Origin: UBA1740 sp045612385
GTDB lineage: Bacteria > Bacillota > Clostridia > Oscillospirales > CAG-272
Assembly (NCBI GenBank): GCA_045612385.1
Contig: JAZKYZ010000022.1
Span: forward strand, 1-64,000
Length of the DNA: 64,000 nucleotides
Direction: 5' to 3'
Part shown: positions 26,578-33,075 of the stretch, piece by piece
How positions within the stretch are numbered: the first letter of the stretch is position 1
How the letters are laid out: every line of letters begins with the position of its first letter
Translations under genes and position numbers: made by a program
The notes under the pieces: model-generated
What the model saw: only the letters and a program-made list of their open reading frames with translations
What the model was told of the DNA's origin: nothing
The model's database searches: none

Positions 26578-26952
26578 TTACTTAACTTCAACTTCTGCGC
26601 CTGCAGCCTTGAGCTGTTCAGCAACCTTTTCAGCCTCTTCTTTGGAAACGCCTTCCTTGATGGTCTTGGGAGCCGCTTCAACAAGATCCTTAGCGTCCTT
26701 AAGGCCGAGACCAGTAAGTTCGCGAACAACCTTGATAACGTTGAGCTTGGAAGCACCAGCTGCCTTAAGAACAACGTCGAATTCGGTCTTTTCTTCTGCT
26801 GCGGGAGCTGCTGCTGCGCCAGGAGCTGCTGCAACTGCTACGGGAGCTGCGGATACACCGAACTCCTCTTCGAGTGCTTTAACAAGGTCTGCAAGTTCAA
26901 GAATGGTGAGACCTTTAACGAGTTCAAGAATTTGAGTGGACTTTTCGTTCAT
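26578..26952 (-). CDS. rplL: Ribosomal protein L7/L12
   Basis: A 124-residue stalk protein of the large ribosomal subunit, binding translation GTPases. Helical N-terminal dimerisation domain (TILELADLVKALEEEFGVSA), an alanine-rich hinge near residues 38-55, and a C-terminal domain with KLNVIKVVRELTGLGLKDAK and LVEAAPKTIKEGVSKEEAE. It follows rplJ by 50 bases in the usual order and ends at a strong terminator. Confidence 0.97.
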   Translation of the reverse strand: MNEKSTQILELVKGLTILELADLVKALEEEFGVSAAPVAVAAAPGAAAAPAAEEKTEFDVVLKAAGASKLNVIKVVRELTGLGLKDAKDLVEAAPKTIKEGVSKEEAEKVAEQLKAAGAEVEVK

Positions 26953-27002
26953 TTTTATAATCCTCCAAAATATTTATTCAAAAATTATTTATTATGCAGA
27001 GA

Positions 27003-27533
27003 TTACGCTTCTGCAGGCGCTTCGGTGGTTTCTTCGCCACCATTTTCTTTGTCGATCTTTCCTTGAAGAACATAAGCAAAACCATAAAGAGAGGACATAA
27101 GGCTGCCCATCATCTTTGCGATAAGAACTTCCTTAGAAGGTGTCGCTGCGAGTGCTTCAACAGCTGCTGCATCAATGACACCACCGTCAACAAAACCAGC
27201 TTTGATTTCAAAGGTCTGGATCTTGTCAGCGAAGGTCTTGATAATCTTAGCGGGAGCGAGAGGATCATCCTGGCTGATTGCGATAGCAGTCATACCACTG
27301 AGGTGTTCCTTCATCTCACCAAGACCAGCGATTTCGCACGCTCTACCTGTGAGGGTGTTCTTCATGACAGTGTACTCAACGCCTGCTTTGCGGAGCGCAG
27401 CACGCAGTTCAGTATCCTGTGCAACGGTAATGCCTTCGTACTTAACAAGAACGCCTGCCTGAGCGCTTTGCAACTTCTGTGCAAGAGTCTCAACGACCTG
27501 CTTCTTCTGTTCAAGAATCTTATTACTTGGCAT
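27003..27533 (-). CDS. rplJ: Ribosomal protein L10
   Basis: A 176-residue protein that anchors L7/L12 dimers to the ribosome. The frame is open to 27611, but GGAGGTAGAAC before ATG 27533 and the family start MPSNKILEQKK fix the beginning. Motifs: VVETLAQKLQSAQAGVLVKY, the RAALRKAGVEYTVMKNTL segment and the LSGMTAIA core. The upstream L10 leader (27634-27680) should bind the L10-L12 complex and control the pair. rpoB and rplK/rplA, common neighbours, are not here. Confidence 0.97.
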   Translation of the reverse strand: MPSNKILEQKKQVVETLAQKLQSAQAGVLVKYEGITVAQDTELRAALRKAGVEYTVMKNTLTGRACEIAGLGEMKEHLSGMTAIAISQDDPLAPAKIIKTFADKIQTFEIKAGFVDGGVIDAAAVEALAATPSKEVLIAKMMGSLMSSLYGFAYVLQGKIDKENGGEETTEAPAEA

Positions 27534-27633
27534 TGTTCTACCTCCATTTAAATTCAAATAAAAAATCCCTTCCGGCATAAAGACATAACTATACCGAGAA
27601 AGGACACACAAACAAAATATTTGATTTGATGTC

Positions 27634-27680
27634 GCCTCGGCAGGAAAGCTATGCTTTTACTGGAACCTGCTGTCTTAGGA
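27634..27680 (-). ncRNA. Ribosomal protein L10 leader
   Basis: On the minus strand the transcript begins near CCTAAGACAGCAGG and continues through a hairpin to CCTGCCGAGG, the conserved kink-turn-bearing L10 leader that binds L10(L12)4 for autoregulation. It lies between the exact promoter at 27691-27719 and rplJ, about 100 bases before the gene. Confidence 0.9.
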
Positions 27681-27690
27681 TAACACAAGT

Positions 27691-27719
27691 ATTATACACG
27701 ATTGAACGCTGTTTGTCAA
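27691..27719 (-). promoter_or_regulatory. Promoter of rplJ-rplL
   Basis: Minus strand TTGACA (27719-27714), 17 bases, TATAAT (27696-27691). Exact consensus. Confidence 0.92.
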
Positions 27720-27773
27720 GGGGTTTTTGAAAAATTTTTCATCTTTTTTTCGACGCTTTTTTTCGCAGGGTAC

Positions 27774-27802
27774 TTGCCCTTCGCCATTTCTTGTTGTATA
27801 AT
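27774..27802 (+). promoter_or_regulatory. Promoter of hom
   Basis: TTGCCC (27774-27779), 17 bases, TATAAT (27797-27802), 32 bases before the ATG. Confidence 0.75.
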
Positions 27803-27834
27803 AGATGTATCTTATCGCTTGAGGTATAAATAGT

Positions 27835-29016
27835 ATGAAACATATTGCGATTTTAGGCTTTGGCGTCGTCGGTGGTGGCGTGGCAAGCCTTCTTACAGAT
27901 AACAAAAAAGAACTTACCTCTCTACTTGGGGACGAGGTGTCGATTGACTATATTTTAGATTTAAGAGAATTCCCCGACTCGCCCTTTGGTAGCAAGGTTG
28001 TACACGATTTCAACATTATATTAAATAGTGATGTCGATACGGTGATTGAGGCTATGGGAGGCTCTCACCCTGCTTACGAATATACGGTGGCGTGCCTGAA
28101 GGCAAAAAAGAATGTGATTACCTCAAACAAGGAGGTTGTTTCACTATATCTGGATGAATTTCTCTCTTTGGCAAAGGAAAACGGCGTCGTTTATCGTTTT
28201 GAAGCGAGCGTAGGTGGTGGTATTCCTGTCATTTCTCCTCTGATTTCTCTGCTTCGCCATAATAAAATAAAGGAAGTACGAGGAATTCTTAACGGAACGA
28301 CAAACTATATTTTAACAAAGATGTTCTCTTTTGGCGAGAGTTTTGAAAATGCGCTCGCAGATGCGCAGGCAAGGGGCTATGCCGAGAGAATTCCGGATGC
28401 CGACGTGCTTGGCACTGACGCGGCAAGAAAAATATCCATTCTCGCTTCTTTGGTCGGAGAAAAACTGGTAGATGTCAGCGAGGTCTATACAGAGGGTATC
28501 ACGAAAATTCGTGGCGAGGACATTGCAAGGCTGGCAAAATGTCATCACAGCGTAAAGCTGATTGGACGCGCTGTTTTTGAGGACTCGCTGACGGTTCTTG
28601 TATCCCCACACGCTGTGCCGAATGACAACCCACTCGCGAATGTAAAAGGTGTTTATAATGCGGTGGAGGTTGTGGCAGAGCCACTTGGAAATGTGATGTT
28701 TTACGGTCAGGGAGCAGGCGCCGGCGCGACAGCCTCTGCAATGGTTTCCGACCTCACACTCACCTATCTTGAGGGAAGTCATTATGCTGTTCCTAAGGTA
28801 AAGGAGAAGGCTTCCATTTCATCTTTTTATGCGATGCCCTGCCGTTTTTATGTCGTGGTGAAGGTTGGGGGCGCCTCTGTGATTCCTGAAGGATTCTTAG
28901 AGATAGAACGCACCGAAAGCGAAGTCGCCTATTTTACTGACACAACAACATTACACAACCTTCTTCAAGTGGTAAATGCTACTGAAATGTTAACAATTCT
29001 TCCCATTCTTGAATAA
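27835..29016 (+). CDS. hom: Homoserine dehydrogenase
   Basis: A 393-residue NAD(P)-dependent enzyme reducing aspartate semialdehyde to homoserine on the path to threonine, methionine and isoleucine. Nucleotide fold at the start (ILGFGVVGGGVASLL), then EASVGGGIPVISPL near residue 123 and the catalytic region GILNGTTNYILTKM. The tail (about residues 325-393) looks like a shortened ACT domain, so threonine feedback may be weaker or absent; the family is often about 430 residues. GAGG lies 11 bases before ATG 27835. Its last 27 bases overlap the convergent symporter gene. thrB, thrC and asd are not in this window. Confidence 0.92.
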   Translation: MKHIAILGFGVVGGGVASLLTDNKKELTSLLGDEVSIDYILDLREFPDSPFGSKVVHDFNIILNSDVDTVIEAMGGSHPAYEYTVACLKAKKNVITSNKEVVSLYLDEFLSLAKENGVVYRFEASVGGGIPVISPLISLLRHNKIKEVRGILNGTTNYILTKMFSFGESFENALADAQARGYAERIPDADVLGTDAARKISILASLVGEKLVDVSEVYTEGITKIRGEDIARLAKCHHSVKLIGRAVFEDSLTVLVSPHAVPNDNPLANVKGVYNAVEVVAEPLGNVMFYGQGAGAGATASAMVSDLTLTYLEGSHYAVPKVKEKASISSFYAMPCRFYVVVKVGGASVIPEGFLEIERTESEVAYFTDTTTLHNLLQVVNATEMLTILPILE

Positions 29017-30285
29017 TTTAACAAAGAAAAAGCGACGTGTCCCTTTCGGATGCGTCCTTTTTTCTTTCAGCAATGTCGCAAAAATTGCAATCGAAGTGAG
29101 GGTGGATAGCACAGAGAGGGTGGCGTGTGAGAGGACAATCAAAAGGGTGCTTTCCGATGTGCCACCAAAGGAAAGCGCAAGGAGAAAGAAAAGAGTAAAC
29201 ACAGGCGCGCACTTATCCTGACGAAGGAAATGCAACATACGTCTTGCATAGACAAGATAGCAAAGACTGGATGAGGTTGCGAGAAAAATGATGGAAAATA
29301 ACAGGGGGATAATATAACCCTTTCCAAAGGTCGGGCAGAAGGCTTGATAAAGAATCTCTCCAGCGTTTTTCGCCCCCTTTACTCCACCACTGACAAGGAA
29401 AGTCAAGGCGCTGATGGTACAGAGAAACGTGGTATCAAAAAGGACCTCCAGAACGCCTACGCATCCTGATGTTTCTACTGTGGCACGTTCCTCCTGCGCG
29501 AGGGCAGATGTGCCTGCGCCTGCCTCGTTTGAAAGCAGACCAGCGAGGTATCCCTCCTTTACGGCATTTTTTGTGAGTGTTCCGACAACACCTGCAATGG
29601 AGGGACGAATTCCATCAAATGCGCTTTGAAGGATATTTAAAAAAACATTTGGAAGCTCTTTATAATGTGTCGAAAGAACAACGAAACACATCACAAGATA
29701 GACGATACTCGCAAGGGGCAAGGTAACAGACAAGATATGTAGAATCCGTGAGATCCTTCCAAAAACAACAGGGGCAAAGAGAAGCGCCAGTATCATAGCA
29801 AGTTCACCTTTCCCGATTTTCAGGTGCAACGAGGCATTTTCAATCATAGCGCTCCCCTGCACGGCGCCACCGAGAACGAGAGCGAGAAAAAGAAAGGCAA
29901 AGGCATAAAGCAAAGAGAAAAATTGACCGACACCACCCCCAAAGGTTTTCCGAAGAACGCCAGCCATTCCTCCTCCTTCTCCGTTTTTTGCCGTCAAGGT
30001 GGCTTCGGCATATTTGAGAGAAATGGCAAGGATGCTGGATAAAAGCATCCAAAACACGCTCCCCTCTCCACCAAGCAACAATGCGGCGCCAACACCTGTA
30101 ATGTTGCCAACGCCGAGCGTACCTGACAGGGCAAGGAGAAGGGTTTTTCTTGTTTGTTTTTTCTCCTTGCGATCGCCCATAACCAATGGTGAAAAGAGTT
30201 TTTTAGGAGAAAGTAAAGTAGAGCGATAATGAAAAAGGGTAAATACACCTGTGCCAGTGAGCATAAGAGGAAGAAGGGAAAACAT
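28990..30285 (-). CDS. Sodium:alanine symporter family (AGCS) amino-acid carrier
   Basis: A membrane protein of about 431 residues with 10-11 spans, using sodium to import alanine or glycine. The early glycine motif LSGTLGVGNITGVGAALLLGG and SNEAGAGTSALA near residue 270 are the family signatures. ATG 30312 is in frame, but GGAGG 5 bases before the second methionine points to 30285 (MFSLLPLMLTGTG). With that start the N-terminal helix is a little short for the family. The 3' end overlaps the convergent hom gene by 27 bases, so a terminator would have to lie inside hom. Confidence 0.85.
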   Translation of the reverse strand: MFSLLPLMLTGTGVFTLFHYRSTLLSPKKLFSPLVMGDRKEKKQTRKTLLLALSGTLGVGNITGVGAALLLGGEGSVFWMLLSSILAISLKYAEATLTAKNGEGGGMAGVLRKTFGGGVGQFFSLLYAFAFLFLALVLGGAVQGSAMIENASLHLKIGKGELAMILALLFAPVVFGRISRILHILSVTLPLASIVYLVMCFVVLSTHYKELPNVFLNILQSAFDGIRPSIAGVVGTLTKNAVKEGYLAGLLSNEAGAGTSALAQEERATVETSGCVGVLEVLFDTTFLCTISALTFLVSGGVKGAKNAGEILYQAFCPTFGKGYIIPLLFSIIFLATSSSLCYLVYARRMLHFLRQDKCAPVFTLFFLLALSFGGTSESTLLIVLSHATLSVLSTLTSIAIFATLLKEKRTHPKGTRRFFFVKLFKNGKNC

Positions 30286-30351
30286 AAAAACCTCCACAAA
30301 AGCATTCGCCATTCATCCAGCGTCAATCCATCTCAAAAATGAAAAAAAGGA

Positions 30352-30387
30352 TAAAAAAAGGTACATACAAGCGTATGCACCTTTTTG
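30352..30387 (-). terminator. Terminator after the oxidoreductase gene
   Basis: AAAAAGGTACATAC pairs with GTATGCACCTTTTT (one A:C) around AAGC; the A run on the plus side is a T run for the minus-strand gene ending at 30393. Confidence 0.75.
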
Positions 30388-30392
30388 GATTT

Positions 30393-31352
30393 TTATGTAG
30401 AGATTGCCTTATCATAGGTACGCATTGTTCTCTCGGTGACGAGGAGATAGGGCTCTGGTGAGCGTGTACCATTTACCATATTGCAAAAGGCTTCGATTTC
30501 GTAGGTCATATTATTTTCTATATGACATTGATAAAGCGTCTTTGGCGCTTTTCCTCGCAAGGCAAGGATGATGCTCTCGGTAGCATTGATCCGATCAATC
30601 AAAAGAGAGCCTTTTTCGCCCTCAATAAGAGAAGGGCGTTTTCCGTCGGTAATTTTAGAATAATCGACTGTGGCAAAAAAGCCTTTCTCCGTATAATCCA
30701 AAGCAAGATGACCACACCCCATAAAGCCATTGTGGAGGCGAACAAACAAGGGAGTAACGGCGCTTGGCTCGCCAAAGAGGGCTACAAGCAGATGCAGTGG
30801 GTAGATACCAATATCTGCGAGAGAGGAATTGCCGATTTCGGGGTTGAATGCATTTTGCACCTCGCCCTGTAAAAAAGCATCATAACGAGAGGAATACTGA
30901 CAGTATTCAAAGGCAACACGACGTATTTTTCCGACGAGGGGCAAGTTCTCCTTTAAAACAGCAAAGGCAGGATCAAAGTCCGGACGCATTGCTTCCAGCA
31001 AAACTACACCATATTTTTCGGCTTCCTTCTTTAAAAGAAGGAAATCAGACAAATTTTCGGTGATGATTTTCTCACATAAGACGTGCTTTCCTGCGCGAAT
31101 GGCAAGGAGAGCAGTATCAAGATGGGCAAAATTTGGGTTTGCGATATAAACGGCATTGATGGTTTCGCTTAAAAGGGCGTGCGAATAATCAGTATACCTT
31201 TGGGGAATGCTATGCCGATCGGCAAAGGCATTCGCTCGCTCCTCAGTGCGTGAATAGATTGCCTCAACAGTTGCGCCATCCACCTGATGGATAGCATCTA
31301 CAAATCGGTCGGAGATGAAGTTCGTTCCGACAATGAGAAAAGATAACTTCAT
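30393..31352 (-). CDS. Gfo/Idh/MocA family oxidoreductase
   Basis: A 319-residue NAD(P)-dependent oxidoreductase. Rossmann start (FLIVGTNFISDRFVDAI), then ANPNFAHLDTALLAIRAGKHVLCEK near residues 72-96, the standard dinucleotide-fold motif ending in the catalytic lysine; a proline that usually follows is an isoleucine here (CEKI). The second half is the beta-sheet substrate domain. Substrate is unknown, usually a sugar or inositol derivative. The frame is open to 31373, but ATG 31352 sits one base after the TAA of the gene before it, so they are coupled. Confidence 0.85.
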   Translation of the reverse strand: MKLSFLIVGTNFISDRFVDAIHQVDGATVEAIYSRTEERANAFADRHSIPQRYTDYSHALLSETINAVYIANPNFAHLDTALLAIRAGKHVLCEKIITENLSDFLLLKKEAEKYGVVLLEAMRPDFDPAFAVLKENLPLVGKIRRVAFEYCQYSSRYDAFLQGEVQNAFNPEIGNSSLADIGIYPLHLLVALFGEPSAVTPLFVRLHNGFMGCGHLALDYTEKGFFATVDYSKITDGKRPSLIEGEKGSLLIDRINATESIILALRGKAPKTLYQCHIENNMTYEIEAFCNMVNGTRSPEPYLLVTERTMRTYDKAIST

Positions 31353-31353
31353 C

Positions 31354-31836
31354 TTATACAAACCTTGAAACAATCATCCAGACGATATAGGCAACCACGC
31401 CAATACCAATACCGACCCAAGCCCAATTCAAAAAGGTATTAAGACGCTGTTCCTGCTCTTCTTCACGTCGATCCAGTTCACGGTCCTCTTCGGTTTCCAT
31501 CATATCTTCGGTTAACTCAAATTCTTCTGTGTCTTCTTCATCCAGAGAAAAATCATATGTTCCCTCTTCAATCGCCTGCGCGCGTTTTTTTGCTCTACCG
31601 AGATGAGAGGTAACGGCAAGAATAACAGGGGTGTCCTCGCTGTCGCTCGCAGCAAGAATCTCGCCGAGCTTCGCTATGGCACTCTTCGCTTGATCGGGCT
31701 CAACTGCGCCGATCGCCTCATCCATAAGCGCTTCGCATTCGGGGCAGATATAACGTGGAGTCATTGAACGTCCCATTGTCAGGACAGACGGAGTCTCCGA
31801 TTCAAAATCTCTTTTGCAAACAGAACAATAATGCAT
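31354..31836 (-). CDS. Unknown zinc-ribbon protein with C-terminal membrane anchor
   Basis: A 160-residue protein I cannot name. The N-terminus has four cysteines in two pairs (CSVCKRDF and CPECEAL), a zinc ribbon with about 25 residues between. A helical part follows, then a strongly acidic stretch (residues about 95-130, EEDTEEFELTEDMMETEED) and one transmembrane helix at the C-terminus (WVGIGIGVVAYIVWMIVS). So the ribbon should face the cytoplasm from a tail anchor. It lies between a DUF896 gene and the oxidoreductase gene on one transcript. Confidence 0.65.
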   Translation of the reverse strand: MHYCSVCKRDFESETPSVLTMGRSMTPRYICPECEALMDEAIGAVEPDQAKSAIAKLGEILAASDSEDTPVILAVTSHLGRAKKRAQAIEEGTYDFSLDEEDTEEFELTEDMMETEEDRELDRREEEQEQRLNTFLNWAWVGIGIGVVAYIVWMIVSRFV

Positions 31837-31865
31837 TGTATTTTCCTCGTTTTGCTAATAATAGT

Positions 31866-32024
31866 TTACTTTTGTTCGGGTTTTGTGCCACGAAGCTGGG
31901 CGCGAACTTCTGCCATATACTCTGCACGAAGATCACTCTGCTCTCTTTTTTCTTCTTCGCTCAACGGGCGTGTTTTCGCAAGGCGAGCAAGCTCGTTGAT
32001 TCGATCTACTTTTTTCTTTTCCAT
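31866..32024 (-). CDS. DUF896 (YnzC-like) small protein
   Basis: A 52-residue protein. The sequence RINELARLAKTRPLSEEEK followed by an LR-YM-VR-QLRG pattern is the DUF896 family, a helical hairpin of unknown role; YnzC of Bacillus is linked to the SOS regulon. The frame is open to 32246, but AGAAGG before ATG 32024 and family length fix the start. The promoter at 32082-32110 is followed by this gene, then the zinc-ribbon gene and oxidoreductase. Confidence 0.85.
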   Translation of the reverse strand: MEKKKVDRINELARLAKTRPLSEEEKREQSDLRAEYMAEVRAQLRGTKPEQK

Positions 32025-32081
32025 AAAAACCTTCTTTTTATGCGATATTGCCTGATTTTCACAGGCTTTTGTACTTCTTGT

Positions 32082-32110
32082 ATTATAACATATGATTGCC
32101 ATTTTGTCAA
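32082..32110 (-). promoter_or_regulatory. Promoter of the DUF896 operon
   Basis: Minus strand TTGACA (32110-32105), 17 bases, TATAAT (32087-32082). Exact consensus. Confidence 0.9.
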
Positions 32111-32212
32111 CAAATATATCGACCTCTTCTGCGAGAAAAATGAGGAGAGAGTTCAGTTGGGGGCCGAACTCTCTCCTGAATTTAGAATTATTTATTTTGT
32201 CTGGTAGACTGT

Positions 32213-32292
32213 GGGACGGATGCAGACCAATATGCTTGCTTTGCAAGCATTTGTTCCGAAGTGCGCTACCCCTGCCAAAACAAAAGGACGCA
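32213..32292 (+). repeat. tRNA-derived repeat, copy A
   Basis: An 80-base unit that recurs at 32410-32489 with three mismatches. It begins GGGACGGATGC, holds the hairpin ATGCTTGC-TTT-GCAAGCAT, and ends GCTACCCCTGCCAAAACAAAAGGACGCA-like (32265-32292), the same 3' end, CCA and terminator half as the nearby tRNA-Gln gene but on the other strand. No intact cloverleaf remains. Confidence 0.75.
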
Positions 32293-32303
32293 CAAAGGCG
32301 TTG

Positions 32304-32354
32304 CCTTCGCTGGGTTTTCGCCCTCGCTGGGTTTTCACCTTCGCTGGGTTTTCG
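32304..32354 (+). repeat. 17-bp tandem repeat, three units
   Basis: Units CCTTCGCTGGGTTTTCG, CCCTCGCTGGGTTTTCA and CCTTCGCTGGGTTTTCG at 32304, 32321 and 32338, with a partial fourth unit. It fills the space between the two tRNA-derived repeat copies. Confidence 0.8.
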
Positions 32355-32409
32355 CCTTCGGCGAATATCCTTGTCCCTTGCCGTTATCTCGCGAGCGGAT
32401 ATCGTCTAG

Positions 32410-32489
32410 GGGACGGATGCGGACCAATATGCTTGCTTTGCAAGCATTTGTTCCGAAGTGTGCTACCTCTGCCAAAACAAAAGGACGCA
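32410..32489 (+). repeat. tRNA-derived repeat, copy B
   Basis: Second copy of the 80-base unit, 197 bases after copy A, same orientation, 77 of 80 identical. Its 3' end converges on the tRNA-Gln gene and forms the left arm of a 28-bp inverted repeat with it. Confidence 0.75.
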
Positions 32490-32521
32490 TTTCTGCGTCC
32501 TTTTGTTTTGGCAGGGGTAGC
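32462..32521 (-). terminator. 28-bp inverted repeat shared by repeat copy B and tRNA-Gln; acts as terminator
   Basis: Arms 32462-32489 and 32494-32521 match at 27 of 28 around TTTC. The core (GCCAAAACAAAAGGACGCA and its complement) follows the tRNA-Gln CCA end on the minus strand and ends in a T-rich arm, so it can end tRNA transcription. The arms reach into the tRNA acceptor and T-stem. Confidence 0.7.
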
Positions 32522-32583
32522 TGGATTCGGACCAACGAATGCAGGAGTCAAAGTCCTGTGCCTTACCGCTTGGCTATACCCCT
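32509..32583 (-). tRNA. tRNA-Gln (anticodon TTG)
   Basis: A 75-base gene on the minus strand with CCA encoded. Acceptor AGGGGTA/TACCCCT with discriminator G, D-arm containing AAGCGGTAAGGC, anticodon arm CAGGA-CTTTGAC-TCCTG giving anticodon TTG, and T-arm TTGGTCCGAATCCA. Resembles Gram-positive tRNA-Gln closely. Its own exact promoter is at 32601-32629. Confidence 0.93.
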
Positions 32584-32600
32584 TTGAAATTAACATTCGA

Positions 32601-32629
32601 ATTATAACACAAATTTCAGGCAATGTCAA
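32601..32629 (-). promoter_or_regulatory. Promoter of tRNA-Gln
   Basis: Minus strand TTGACA (32629-32624), 17 bases, TATAAT (32606-32601). Confidence 0.9.
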
Positions 32630-32699
32630 GAGTAAATCAAGAAAAAGTACAAAATTCTGTTTTTCTACGTGCTTCTAAAGGGTAAAGAAGGTTTTATTC

Positions 32700-32728
32700 T
32701 TGAGATTTTGGCATATTCTTGCTACAAT
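32700..32728 (+). promoter_or_regulatory. Promoter of a short transcript without a clear gene
   Basis: TTGAGA (32700-32705), 17 bases, TACAAT (32723-32728). It is followed by the strong ribosome-site sequence AAAGGAGG (32743-32750) and then directly by a terminator hairpin. Confidence 0.65.
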
Positions 32729-32762
32729 AAAATTGCAACAACAAAGGAGGTTTTTTATTAAA

Positions 32763-32796
32763 AAAAGGGACACCTAAAGCTTTGGGTGTCCCTTTA
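32763..32796 (+). terminator. Terminator of the short transcript
   Basis: AAAGGGACACC pairs with GGGTGTCCCTTT around TAAAGCTTT-type loop; only 35 bases after the promoter's expected start. Confidence 0.75.
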
Positions 32797-32818
32797 TCGT
32801 TTCTTTATCAGAGGTCAC

Positions 32819-32847
32819 TTGACAAAGATGTAATCTTTGTGTATAAT
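32819..32847 (+). promoter_or_regulatory. Promoter of the permuted tRNA-like RNA
   Basis: TTGACA (32819-32824), 17 bases, TATAAT (32842-32847). Exact consensus; transcription should start near 32854. Confidence 0.9.
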
Positions 32848-32853
32848 AAAAAT

Positions 32854-33051
32854 GTGCTAATGGTGCTTACTTCATGTGGAAAGCGCAATAAGTGCCATAT
32901 TTTCACACGGGCGGTTGCTATTCGGGTTTACTTCTAACTTGTAAGGGCCGGAGGTTGTGGGTTCAAATCCCACCCTGTCCCACAGGGCAGGTGGCGCAAC
33001 GGTAGCGCACCGGAATGGTTAATCCGGAATTTTCATCCGCCCACCTTTTTT
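32854..33051 (+). ncRNA. Structured RNA with a circularly permuted tRNA-like domain
   Basis: In order: a leader hairpin (32862-32869 with 32889-32896); GGGCGG (32909-32914); CCGGAGGTT (32948-32956); a perfect T-arm GTGGG-TTCAAAT-CCCAC (32957-32973); acceptor 3' strand CCTGTCC (32974-32980); CACA; acceptor 5' strand GGGCAGG (32985-32991); D-arm GCGC-AACGGTA-GCGC (32994-33008); anticodon-like arm CCGGA-ATGGTTAA-TCCGG (33010-33027); and CCGCCC (33037-33042) before a run of T. The acceptor strands pair fully, with G3:U70. GGGCGG and CCGCCC can pair and close the whole unit. Conserved bases U8, A14, G18, G19, A21 and the T-loop are kept. The discriminator would be C followed by ACA, not CCA. It could instead be two broken tandem tRNA copies. 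No reading frame for a tmRNA tag was found. Confidence 0.5.
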
Positions 33052-33075
33052 AAATGATTGTTTTGGGAGGGAAAT

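Noticed and set aside
32304..32354. CRISPR array
   Set aside because: Units are 17 bases head to tail with no spacers and no cas genes in the window.
32211..32678. Overlapping frames of 105-155 codons in the tRNA and repeat region
   Set aside because: They read through tRNA-Gln and the two repeat copies; such translations are typical false genes over tRNAs.
32854..33051. Ordinary or permuted tmRNA
   Set aside because: Too short, no tag frame ending in ALAA-stop, and a full D-stem where tmRNA lacks one.
32854..33051. T-box riboswitch for the following gene
   Set aside because: No T-box antiterminator sequence and no tRNA synthetase or amino-acid gene downstream.
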